Assembly (NCBI RefSeq): GCF_900177345.1
Contig: NZ_FWZT01000003.1
Location: forward strand, 124,001 to 188,000
Source of the DNA: Pseudobacteriovorax antillogorgiicola
Lineage (GTDB): Bacteria > Bdellovibrionota_B > Oligoflexia > Oligoflexales > Oligoflexaceae
Length of the DNA stretch: 64,000 bases
Direction of reading: 5' to 3'
The notes under the pieces are model-generated. The model did not search any database. It was not told the origin of the DNA and saw nothing but the letters and a program-made list of their open reading frames with translations. The translations under genes and the position numbers were made by a program. This document shows, one piece after another, positions 34,983-43,484 of the stretch; within the stretch, counting starts at the first letter, position 1; every line of letters begins with the position of its first letter.

Positions 34983-35645
34983 CTACATCAGCTTCTTGAT
35001 GTCTTTGCCATGGCCAAAGAGCACAAGGATATCGCCCTCTCTCAGGGGAGCATCCACCACAGGCACCCCGATGACTTTCGCATCCCCAGACGCATCCGGT
35101 CGCTTTAAGGTCACCAAGTTGAGTTGATGTTCCTCTCGAAGCTTGATGTCTGCCAGGCTCTTGTCGACGAAGATCTCTGGCACTTCCACTTCAAAGAAAC
35201 CGTAGCCGTCTCCCATATCAATAAATGAAAGGCAGGTGCCAAGGCCCAAGCGATAGGCTAGATTGAAGGCTGAATCCCGCTCTGGAAGAATCTGTTCTTT
35301 GATTCCCATAAGAGAGATAACCCGCTCCTGTACCGGATTCATCGTTCGAGAGATGAGCCTCTTCACTCCCAGCTCCTGACAGTGGGCCGTAGTGAGTACA
35401 GAACTTTCGAAATCTTCTCCGATAGCAACAATCACCACATCCATGTCCTGAAGCCCCAAGTTTGCCAGGCCCTGCTTGTCTCGACCATCCAATACCACAG
35501 GGTGGGCCGAAAAGGGTTCAACGGCGCGAACGCGATCCTCATCGGCATCCACCGCCAGGATCTCGATTCCAGCTTCACTGAGCTTCTCACAAAGACTAGC
35601 TCCGAAATGCCCCAGACCGATAATCGCAACTTTATTGACTTTCAT
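34983..35645 (-). CDS. ktrA: potassium uptake regulatory subunit (KtrA/TrkA-type)
   Basis: 220 residues: one RCK_N Rossmann domain ('VAIIGLGHFGASLCEKLSEA', 'AVDADEDRV') and one RCK_C domain near the C-terminus. The size matches KtrA/KtrC rather than the doubled TrkA of enterobacteria. It gates the membrane subunit according to bound nucleotide. It starts 15 bases after the stop of the upstream membrane-subunit gene, in one operon. No regulatory element such as a c-di-AMP riboswitch is recognised in the leader. Confidence 0.9.
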   Translation of the reverse strand: MKVNKVAIIGLGHFGASLCEKLSEAGIEILAVDADEDRVRAVEPFSAHPVVLDGRDKQGLANLGLQDMDVVIVAIGEDFESSVLTTAHCQELGVKRLISRTMNPVQERVISLMGIKEQILPERDSAFNLAYRLGLGTCLSFIDMGDGYGFFEVEVPEIFVDKSLADIKLREEHQLNLVTLKRPDASGDAKVIGVPVVDAPLREGDILVLFGHGKDIKKLM

Positions 35646-35660
35646 ACGGTATTCATCTTT

Positions 35661-37415
35661 CTAAAAAAGTTGTAAATCTTCTTCAAGATAGCGATGTCGC
35701 TGTTTGTAATGCTCCATATATAGGCCCACAAGTAGGGTGTATGGACCAATGCGTCCGACAAACATCAGAAGAACGATCAAATACTTGCCCAGATCAGAGA
35801 GCTGCTCGGTAACTCCCACTGACAAGCCCACGGTACCGATTGCAGAGACAATTTCAAATGCCAAAGGCAAGGCTTCTAGTTGGGGCTCGATAAAAAAGAG
35901 CAGAGCCATAGATGCCGCCGACATCATCATGGTGAGGGTCACAATATTAAAGGAGCGTAGTACAGATTCTGGGCTAATCCGCCGCCTAAAGACATTCAAG
36001 CCCTGATGACCCTTGATATGCTGGCGCAAGCTCAGCAATACCACTGCAAAATTAAGGGTTTTAATACCACCACCTGTGGAGCCGGGCGAAGCGCCAATCC
36101 ACATCAGCATCATAAGAAAGATCAGAGTCGGAGCACTCACTTCAGCCAACGACCACGATGAAAAACCTGCCGTGCGCGTGGTAACAGAGAAAAAGCTGGC
36201 GTGAAATAGCTGTTCCCCGAACGGCAGATGAGACAGGGACTCTCGTCCTTCTAGTAAGGCTACCACAACAGTCCCTACCGATAGCAGACATACTGAGGAT
36301 ACCAGGACAAGTTTCGTAGCTACGGATACATTATAAATCCTCATGGGGTAGCGACTACGGGCCTGAGTCACGATTTCCGAAATAACAGGAAAGCCTAAGC
36401 CACCGCAGATGATCAAAACCATCAAGATTGCGGAAAAAGCATTGGCACCCATGTGATCGTAACTTCCCTGGAATAAAGTCATCCCAGCGTTACAAAATGC
36501 TGATATTGAATGAAAAATACAATGATAGAAAACGTTCATGTCTATAGGCTGATCAAATCCTCGCGCGGCAATGTAAAGAGCTACAGCTCCAATGGCCTCG
36601 ATACTGATAGTAACGACGATAATTTTGCGAAGCAGATCTCTAACCAAGCCGATGTTATCTTCACTGATCAGCTTTGCCAGAAGGATCTTTTCCTTTACAG
36701 AAAGACTGCCGGGAAACAGAGTCATAAACATCATGGTCAGGGTCATGATGCCAAGCCCTCCTGCCTGGATCAGAATTAAGATAAAAAATTGACCCAACGG
36801 AGTAAATGTTTCAGCCAAATTAAAAGGCAACAGCCCCGTAACACAGATAGCACTGACTGCAGTGAAGAGAGCATCAGTTACGGAAATCGAATGAACCGTT
36901 GCCTTTGGCAATAGTAGTAAGCCAGTACCCAAACCTCCGGCTAAGAGAAAGCTCAGGATCATGATCATCCCTGGATCAAGTGAGGCCCGGCGAAACCACT
37001 GATACTTCTTGGCCTGACTAACAAGGGTTACCACAATCAGCATGACCTGAATCACAGCCAGATAGAGCAAGCCAACTTGATCCAGGCGAATTCCTGGAAC
37101 AAGCCAAGCTAGGGCCCGATTCACTAATGGCAAGTCAGCAAAGTACAGAACAGAAACCAGCAACATGACCAGTTCCAGGGGCTGATGACGAATATAGGCC
37201 AGCAAATTGCGATCACCAAAGGTCGCTCGCAAGATAACCTGACCAACAAAAATAGCTAAGGCCAATTCTGTGAGCTGACCGACGATACTCTTGATTTCGG
37301 GAGTCAGGAAAAAACCAAAGCGAGCAATAATCAAGATGAGAGCCGTGAGGCTCGTACCCGCCAAGGTAAGATCAAGTATTTGGTTGATCCGGTAAGTTGC
37401 AGTAGGGGTGGCCAT
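35661..37415 (-). CDS. ktrB: potassium uptake membrane subunit (KtrB/TrkH family)
   Basis: 584 residues with many membrane helices. Family marks are seen: 'LFTAVSAICVTGLLPFNLAE' (first selectivity turn with VTG), 'CIFHSISAFCNAGMTLF', 'SFFSVTTRTAGFSSWSL' and 'WIGASPGSTGGGIKTLNF'. A long N-terminal extension of several helices precedes the pore domain. Takes up K+ with Na+ or H+ together with the RCK subunit encoded next. ATG with TAGGAA upstream. Potassium uptake and trehalose synthesis (24-28 kb) both serve osmotic adaptation. Confidence 0.92.
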   Translation of the reverse strand: MATPTATYRINQILDLTLAGTSLTALILIIARFGFFLTPEIKSIVGQLTELALAIFVGQVILRATFGDRNLLAYIRHQPLELVMLLVSVLYFADLPLVNRALAWLVPGIRLDQVGLLYLAVIQVMLIVVTLVSQAKKYQWFRRASLDPGMIMILSFLLAGGLGTGLLLLPKATVHSISVTDALFTAVSAICVTGLLPFNLAETFTPLGQFFILILIQAGGLGIMTLTMMFMTLFPGSLSVKEKILLAKLISEDNIGLVRDLLRKIIVVTISIEAIGAVALYIAARGFDQPIDMNVFYHCIFHSISAFCNAGMTLFQGSYDHMGANAFSAILMVLIICGGLGFPVISEIVTQARSRYPMRIYNVSVATKLVLVSSVCLLSVGTVVVALLEGRESLSHLPFGEQLFHASFFSVTTRTAGFSSWSLAEVSAPTLIFLMMLMWIGASPGSTGGGIKTLNFAVVLLSLRQHIKGHQGLNVFRRRISPESVLRSFNIVTLTMMMSAASMALLFFIEPQLEALPLAFEIVSAIGTVGLSVGVTEQLSDLGKYLIVLLMFVGRIGPYTLLVGLYMEHYKQRHRYLEEDLQLF

Positions 37416-37632
37416 AAAGTTCCTAAATCAGTTTTAAGCCTCCATCATAAGGAGCTACTCAGTCAGTGGCAATGTAAAATCACCTACCCTTGTCGACTTA
37501 TGCCAAGTGAACGTGTCTAGAGGTGGTCTCAAAAACTGCCTCCAAAAATTAATTTCTAAGATGATTCAATAGAGCTTAAACTCGCTTTATTGCGTCGGAA
37601 GGTAGGGCTGGTGAGAGCATCGCTAACTCAAA
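37416..37632. other. gap between the potassium operon and the repeat element
   Basis: Divergent control region for ktrB and the fusion gene at 37774 (total gap 358 bp, including the repeat at 37633-37760). No other element is clear. Confidence 0.5.
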
Positions 37633-37760
37633 CTAGTGCCTAGTCAAGCTGAATTCTCGGCTAAGCGACAAGGAGCGAGCGAGGAGAGTACGTGCTGGGT
37701 ACGGTGACGAGCGAATGACGAAGTCAACAACGCCGAGGCTTCAACTTGGCTAGGCACTAG
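37633..37760. mobile_element. 128-bp palindromic-ended repeat, copy 1 (MITE-like)
   Basis: The ends are imperfect inverted repeats of about 29 bp: the left begins CTAGTGCCTAGTCAAGCTGA, the reverse complement of the right begins CTAGTGCCTAGCCAAGTTGA. The interior includes GAGCGAATGACGAAGTCAAC and GTGCTGGGTACGGTGACGAG, also found in the copy at 50971. It has no coding capacity. It ends 13 bases before the start of the fusion-protein gene, so it may affect that gene's expression. CTAG at both outer edges may be a target duplication. Confidence 0.75.
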
Positions 37761-37773
37761 GACGAGAATTTCC

Positions 37774-38889
37774 ATGATCCAGTATCGCCTCAACAGTAAA
37801 AATATAATTGAACGTATCGCAGGTCCCTGGCTTCAAGCCAATGGTAACCAGGGCAAGGTGAGGCCAGAGACTGTTTTGGGACGTAATATTTGGACTTTCT
37901 TTCGAGGCACGGAGCTGATCTCACTTTACTCGCAGCTTTTCGACTATGTTCGGCGAACTGAAAAAGTTTACGAAGTCCCGTTTCGCTGCGATAGCAAACA
38001 ATTCAAACGGCTGATGAAATTACGCATCGAACCTGTACGGCAGCAGGCCAAGGCTCTCGATATTAGCAGCACAGTGCTTCAAGAAATCAAAAGAGAGAGC
38101 CTCCCTATCACCGACGAGACAAGGATACCTCCGCAACGTTTTCTGGTATGCGCGATCTGCCAGCGAGCATCTCTTTCAGGCCATGTTTGGTTAGACCTTG
38201 AGTCCTTTGCGAAGGATTACCTGATATTTATAGAAAACGCGCCACCCCCTATGGGCGAACGCATTTGCCCCGACTGCTTAAGCGCCCAATTGCCTGCTGA
38301 CCATATTGTAACGGCACATGGAGATGTGGATCGATTCGATAGGGTACCCCTGATATTATTTTTACACGGTGAGGCTCAGCAGGAGCACCTATTCCGTCTT
38401 CAAGCCCCTCCTCGATTAGTAGCGACTGGTCAACTGCTCGATCAAGCACCTCCGTTCTACCTTTTAACTATGATCAAACGACAAAGAGGCCCGTGGGATG
38501 TTCGGCAAGTGATGACGATTCTAAACCGGATTAGCCTTTCTTATCCCATCGATATCAAGCGAATCTACCTTACTGGCCTTAGCTCCGGGGGACTCGCCAG
38601 CTGGAAGCTTATCAGGACTTATTCCGATGTTTTTGCAGGTGCTGTCATCGCAGCCAGTACTCCCCTTGGTGGCATCAATTTATCTCAGCTGAAAACACCC
38701 GTTTGGGTTACCCACGGAGGCCTGGACCTGGCTACGTCTTCCAGCCGAATCCACAGAGTCATGTCGGAGCTTATTGAAAGATCAGCAGAAGTAAAGTGCA
38801 CGGTTTTTCCTAATCAAGGGCACGATTGTTGGTCATCCACCTACCATCGAAACGAAATATGGCGCTGGCTATTCGAAAAATCACTATAG
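37774..38889 (+). CDS. PAS-like/zinc-cluster/alpha-beta hydrolase fusion
   Basis: 371 residues, cytosolic. Residues about 15-115 match a short PAS-like sensor module: 'VLGRNIWTFF' (34-43) and 'VPFRCDS' (68-74). Two CxxC pairs follow (CAIC 126-129, CPDC 165-168), as is usual after this module. The rest is an alpha/beta hydrolase of the predicted-peptidase/esterase type: 'LILFLHGE' (193-200), nucleophile Ser270 in GLSSGG, probable Asp318 (GGLDLA) and His350 (QGHDCW). I know the sensor module from signalling proteins but not fused to a hydrolase. The ribosome site is weak and the repeat element abuts the start. Confidence 0.75.
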   Translation: MIQYRLNSKNIIERIAGPWLQANGNQGKVRPETVLGRNIWTFFRGTELISLYSQLFDYVRRTEKVYEVPFRCDSKQFKRLMKLRIEPVRQQAKALDISSTVLQEIKRESLPITDETRIPPQRFLVCAICQRASLSGHVWLDLESFAKDYLIFIENAPPPMGERICPDCLSAQLPADHIVTAHGDVDRFDRVPLILFLHGEAQQEHLFRLQAPPRLVATGQLLDQAPPFYLLTMIKRQRGPWDVRQVMTILNRISLSYPIDIKRIYLTGLSSGGLASWKLIRTYSDVFAGAVIAASTPLGGINLSQLKTPVWVTHGGLDLATSSSRIHRVMSELIERSAEVKCTVFPNQGHDCWSSTYHRNEIWRWLFEKSL

Positions 38890-39019
38890 ACTGAAATCTT
38901 ACACTCTATCCGCGGGGCAGAGGGTTAAGAGAAATTCATTGAATGAATAGTCTAAGCGGTGTACTTTTCCCTGGTTTAAAATAGACTTATTCACACAGAC
39001 CTTAAGTGAGGGATGGACG

Positions 39020-42000
39020 ATGCACCCCAAAGTCCTTGTAGGCATTGGCTGCTCAGCGGGAGGCCTCGAAGTTTTGCGCTTTTTAGTGTCGCGACTCACC
39101 CAGTCCAGCCACAATTCAGTGATTGTCGCCCAGCATATGTCGCCACAGTCCCGAAGCATGCTGACCGACATACTTGCTAGGGATACAGCACTTGATGTGG
39201 TGCGGGCTGAAGACGGCATCGAGTTAGAGGCTGGCAAGATCTATGTTTCGACTCCAGTTTATGACATGACTGTGGTAAACAAGCGACTGCGCCTGATCCT
39301 CCCCGAGCAGAGAATCGGCCCCAAGCCATCCATCGACGCATTGTTCTGCTCTATTGCCAAGGAGTGGAAGGAAAACTGCGTCAGTATTGTTTTAAGTGGC
39401 ACTGGTAGCGATGGCGCTTTTGGGACTAAAGCGATCAAAGCCGCTGGCGGGCTGACCGTTGCGCAAAAACCCCATACAGCCCGCTACGATGGAATGCCAC
39501 GGTCTGCCCTGGCTACGGGGGATGTGGATTTCACCTGGAGCCCCGATAAAATATCCGAGGAGTTGGATCGCCTCGAAGAATTAATGGTTCACCGAACCCA
39601 AGAAGAAACACCCCTTCAAGCTCGAGGGGAGAACCCAAGCGAATATGAAAAAGTTTATGAAATTCTGAGGCGCAAGACTAAGGTGGACTTTAGCGTCTAT
39701 AAGATGAATACTTTCGAAAGGCGATTGAATCGTCGCCTGCTTGCAACCTCGTCGAACCTTGAATCGTACGCCCGTTACCTAGCTTCTGATGATGAAGAGT
39801 GGCGCTACTTGTTTCACGATATTCTTATCTCGGTAACGAGTTTCTTTCGCGACTACCAGCAGTTTACGACGCTGACCGATCGATTTTCTGCCTATATCGA
39901 TCGACACAGGAGCAAGGAATCGATCCGAATCTGGAGCGCAGGCTGCTCCAGCGGAGAAGAACCCTACAGTCTGGCCATCCTTGCCCTTGAGGGCATGCGC
40001 AAGCTGAACCTTAGCAACCCGCCGACGTTGCAGATCTTTGCTACCGACATCCATGAGCACACCATGCAGGAGGCACGCCGCGGTAGCTTTTCCAAAGTGT
40101 CCCTCGAAGGCCTCAGCGATGAATTGATCGATCGATACTTTGAACAAAACGATACCAACTATCAAATTAAGAAAGATGTGCGGGACCTTGTCCTTTTCGC
40201 CCGCCATGATTTAACTATAGACCCACCCTTCATGCGTATGGACCTAATAACCTGTCGAAACGTATTTATTTACTTCGATCAGGACGTTCAGGAACGCATT
40301 CTTCGGATGTTTCACTACGCATTAGTACCAACGGGTCTTCTTTTCTTAGGCAAGAGTGAATCCATAAACGCGGGAAAAGACCTATTTCAGGTCTTGGACT
40401 CTCAGGCTAAGATCTTCGAGCGGGCCAACATCCCAGCTGATCCAAGTTTTGTTTTCGGCAGTTTTCCAACCCATGATGGGCAAATACCGAAGTATCAAGT
40501 TATGAGAAAAAAGAACGAGCAAGACAGCATCACACGAGACATCATTCAAAGCATGGCACCACACAGCCTTATGCTGGATGAAAAATTTCGAGTGCTCGCA
40601 ATCTTTGGCAAAGCCCGCGGCTTCCTGAACTTCCCTGAGGGAGAGTTCACCATGGAACTTGAACAGCTGTTGGAATTGCCGCTTCGCAATAAAGTTATGA
40701 CAGTTGTTCATCGCTGTTCCCGATCGATGGATATCACTGAAATCAGCGCTACGATCCCTGATCACGATAGCAGGGAAGAAAGGGTCGTTACAATCCGGGC
40801 CTTTCCACTAACGGTGCTCGATAGCAAACGGGTGGTCCTATCATTTGCCGAAAAAGTTCACGTGATCAGCTCTGAGAGCAGCGTCGAACCGATTGAAATC
40901 AAGGAATTGGAACAGGAACTTACAGCAACTCGCGAACACCTTCAGACTGTGATTGAAGAGCAAGAGACTGCCAATGAAGAGCTGCAAGCACTCAATGAAG
41001 AGCTGCAATCAGCCAACGAAGAGTTACAATCAACCAATGAAGAACTGGAGACATCCAATGAAGAGCTACAATCGACCAATGAAGAGTTGACTACTGTTAA
41101 TGAGGAACTCAATACCAAGTCTGTACAATTAGCAGACCTATTCCAGTACCTCACCACGATTCAAGATGCCATTCCCAACCCCATCGTCGTCATCGACCAT
41201 GAATTTCATCTCAAGAAATTCAACTATGCAGCGAAGGCAACCCTAAACCTCAATTCAACCATGGTCGGGTCCAATTTTCGGCTTATCGAAACGGGAATCA
41301 ATCTTAGCACTATATTTGAAACCATCGAGTTTAGCGTCAAGTATCAAAAAGCAGCGAGCATAAGCCTGAAAGACGTGGGGCGCAGTTTTGATGTGTTTAG
41401 CCACCCCCTGATGAATACAGCTGACGAGATCAGTGGCGTGGTTGTAACTTTTCTTGAGAACACTGAACTAACCACTGCACTCCAGCGGGCCCACCAAGTC
41501 GAGGGACAGCTTTACTCCATATTGAATAATATTCCTGCCCTCATCTCTGTAAAAAATACCATAGGTCACTACACTTACGTCAATCCGTTCTTCTGTCAGG
41601 CGATGCAACGTCACGCTAATGACATCATCAATAAATCCGACGAAGAGATCTTTGGTGCCTCAATCGGCACAAGGCGACGAAACCGTGACTTTGAAGTACT
41701 CAAAACAAAGAGCACCGTACTTGAAGATGATGTTTTAATCGCCGATGATGGCACTAGGAGAGTCTACCAGACAGCCTCACTTCCCCTCGAAATCTCGGGA
41801 GAGCAACTGGTTTCTATTTGCTCGGTTGCCTTCGATATCACCCATCGAGATTTCACTGAGCGCCAGATCAGAAATTTCCAGCGCTTTGCTCGCTATTCGA
41901 ACGATCTCTTCTTAGCGTTCGACTGCCAAGACCAGCACTCCCAGCTCGTTTTTGGCGATGAGCTGGTGGCCCAGTTATTTGGCTACGAACAAGAAACCTT

Positions 42001-42952
42001 TCGCAATGCTTCGATCTTTACAGTTCTCAGCTCTATTGCCAATCTCCAAAGTCAGCAGGACTTAGAACAACTGGCTCGGGATCTAAGCTCTCACGACACC
42101 TATGAGTTCACTTTTGAGTTTCAAACCAAGAAGGACCAAATTCGCTTCTTCAAGGCTAAGTCCGCCAAAGTCAACGAGAGCGATCACACCCAACTCCTAA
42201 TCACAATTGTCGACATTACAGAGGAACGGGAAAATAGCCGCTTAGTTCAGCAGCAGCAAGAAGACCTTCTCAGGGCATCGCGCCTAGCCTCTCTGGGTGA
42301 AATGGCTGCAGGGATCGCTCACGAATTAAAGACTCCGCTCAATACTATCCAGGGCTATGTAGATCTCGTTCATGAGTACTCTCGCCATCGAGATGTTGAC
42401 GAAACCATCAGTGATGCCATGAGCAATATTGAAGATACTGTTTCTAGGATTTCTGAAATCATCGTTGGCCTCAAGTCAATTTCAAGGAATCGAGAGGGAG
42501 AAAAAAGCAAGACTTGTAACCTTAAGTCTATCGTTGCCGAAGTTGCGAAAATATGTGAGTACCACCTTAAAAACAAAGGGGTCGAGTTTCGGAATCTGAT
42601 AGAGGCTGACTTGAAGGTGACCTGCCAACCGACTCAAATAAGCCAGGTCTTGATCAACCTGATTAACAACTCGGTGGATGCGATTTCCCTTTTGCAAGAA
42701 CGATGGGTCGAAATCGGACTGAAGCAGCAAGATTCTACAATTTTATTACAGGTCACCGATAGTGGAACCGGAATACCTGATTCCATCGCCAGTCAGATCT
42801 TGACTCCATTTTTTACCACTAAAAAAGATGGAACTGGCTTGGGTCTAAGTCTTTCGCGGAATATCCTGAAAGCCCATCAAGGGGACCTCTATGTCGATAA
42901 GACTTGTAGTAACACCCGATTCGTGGTCTCCTTGCCCATCCATACAGAATAG
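39020..42952 (+). CDS. CheB-CheR-PAS sensor histidine kinase
   Basis: 1310 residues. A CheB methylesterase domain (about 1-190; 'GIGCSAGGLEVLRFL', 'VLSGTGSDGAFGTKAI') is followed by a CheR methyltransferase (about 205-470; 'IWSAGCSSGEEPYSLA', 'LITCRNVFIYFD'). A long NEELQ-heptad coiled coil (about 635-700) leads to three PAS-type domains (about 710-1085). The kinase has H-box 'AAGIAHELKTPLNTIQGY' (His1101) and intact N, G1 and G2 motifs. Such fusions link receptor-methylation chemistry with phosphorelay. The single-domain receiver encoded next is its likely partner. Confidence 0.92.
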   Translation: MHPKVLVGIGCSAGGLEVLRFLVSRLTQSSHNSVIVAQHMSPQSRSMLTDILARDTALDVVRAEDGIELEAGKIYVSTPVYDMTVVNKRLRLILPEQRIGPKPSIDALFCSIAKEWKENCVSIVLSGTGSDGAFGTKAIKAAGGLTVAQKPHTARYDGMPRSALATGDVDFTWSPDKISEELDRLEELMVHRTQEETPLQARGENPSEYEKVYEILRRKTKVDFSVYKMNTFERRLNRRLLATSSNLESYARYLASDDEEWRYLFHDILISVTSFFRDYQQFTTLTDRFSAYIDRHRSKESIRIWSAGCSSGEEPYSLAILALEGMRKLNLSNPPTLQIFATDIHEHTMQEARRGSFSKVSLEGLSDELIDRYFEQNDTNYQIKKDVRDLVLFARHDLTIDPPFMRMDLITCRNVFIYFDQDVQERILRMFHYALVPTGLLFLGKSESINAGKDLFQVLDSQAKIFERANIPADPSFVFGSFPTHDGQIPKYQVMRKKNEQDSITRDIIQSMAPHSLMLDEKFRVLAIFGKARGFLNFPEGEFTMELEQLLELPLRNKVMTVVHRCSRSMDITEISATIPDHDSREERVVTIRAFPLTVLDSKRVVLSFAEKVHVISSESSVEPIEIKELEQELTATREHLQTVIEEQETANEELQALNEELQSANEELQSTNEELETSNEELQSTNEELTTVNEELNTKSVQLADLFQYLTTIQDAIPNPIVVIDHEFHLKKFNYAAKATLNLNSTMVGSNFRLIETGINLSTIFETIEFSVKYQKAASISLKDVGRSFDVFSHPLMNTADEISGVVVTFLENTELTTALQRAHQVEGQLYSILNNIPALISVKNTIGHYTYVNPFFCQAMQRHANDIINKSDEEIFGASIGTRRRNRDFEVLKTKSTVLEDDVLIADDGTRRVYQTASLPLEISGEQLVSICSVAFDITHRDFTERQIRNFQRFARYSNDLFLAFDCQDQHSQLVFGDELVAQLFGYEQETFRNASIFTVLSSIANLQSQQDLEQLARDLSSHDTYEFTFEFQTKKDQIRFFKAKSAKVNESDHTQLLITIVDITEERENSRLVQQQQEDLLRASRLASLGEMAAGIAHELKTPLNTIQGYVDLVHEYSRHRDVDETISDAMSNIEDTVSRISEIIVGLKSISRNREGEKSKTCNLKSIVAEVAKICEYHLKNKGVEFRNLIEADLKVTCQPTQISQVLINLINNSVDAISLLQERWVEIGLKQQDSTILLQVTDSGTGIPDSIASQILTPFFTTKKDGTGLGLSLSRNILKAHQGDLYVDKTCSNTRFVVSLPIHTE
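40973..41113 (+). repeat. intragenic heptad repeat, NEELQ
   Basis: About seven tandem copies of a 21-bp unit encoding NEELQ(S/A)(T/A) with synonymous variation (AATGAAGAGCTACAATC and similar). It makes the signalling coiled coil in CheB-CheR-kinase fusions and is typical of the family. Confidence 0.85.
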
Positions 42953-43058
42953 ATAGAATTGTAGTTTCCACACCCTCATGATATGAAGGTTTTATTACTA
43001 AATTAATTGAATCAAACAGCCTCTAGTGCCATGGCAGCCTTATCATTATGAGGAAAGT

Positions 43059-43436
43059 ATGAGTTCACTCAAGTTACTAGTGGTGGAAGACTCACACGAA
43101 TTGGTGCGCATTTGGCGAACTTTGTTTCGAGTTTCCACAGACTTCAAAGTCAAATTCTGCTTATCTGGTTCATGCGCGAAAGAAACCATCTCTGCTGGCT
43201 ACAAACCGGATGTGGTGCTTACTGATTATTACCTTGGCGACACCAACGGCATTGCCCTGATGGAAGAGATTCGCGAGGCTCGACCCAGCTCTAAGTTTAT
43301 TGTGATTACAGGCAACACAGAGGACGAGAGGATGCTCAAGATGCATCGCCAGGGGCTTTTCGCTCTTCTGCACAAACCGGTAAAATTTGATCTAATCAAA
43401 CAAAATATCGAAGCGGTAGCTCGGCAGGGAACATAA
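43059..43436 (+). CDS. single-domain response regulator
   Basis: 125 residues from ATG at 43059 (GAGGAAAGT ahead), preferred to an upstream ATG at 43026 with no site. A complete receiver: acidic Glu-Asp (VVEDS), phospho-acceptor Asp in 'VVLTDYYLG', Thr in 'VITGN', and Lys in 'LHKPVK'. It has no output domain, so it acts as a phosphate carrier or a protein-interaction switch like CheY. Its place just after the giant CheB-CheR-kinase gene makes it the likely phospho-acceptor (inference). Confidence 0.9.
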   Translation: MSSLKLLVVEDSHELVRIWRTLFRVSTDFKVKFCLSGSCAKETISAGYKPDVVLTDYYLGDTNGIALMEEIREARPSSKFIVITGNTEDERMLKMHRQGLFALLHKPVKFDLIKQNIEAVARQGT

Positions 43437-43459
43437 AAGGGGGCTTTTCCGCCCCCTTT
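43436..43459. terminator. bidirectional terminator
   Basis: AAAGGGGG/CCCCCTTT with a C-TTTTCC-G loop, between the response regulator (+) and the convergent lipoprotein (-). A/T-rich flanks on both sides allow function in both directions. Confidence 0.75.
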
Positions 43460-43484
43460 ATGATAGGTCTAGGAATGCTAGCTG

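Noticed and set aside
39779-40207. 142-codon minus-strand reading inside the CheB-CheR kinase gene
   Set aside because: Antisense to the conserved CheR domain and with no similarity or start signal.
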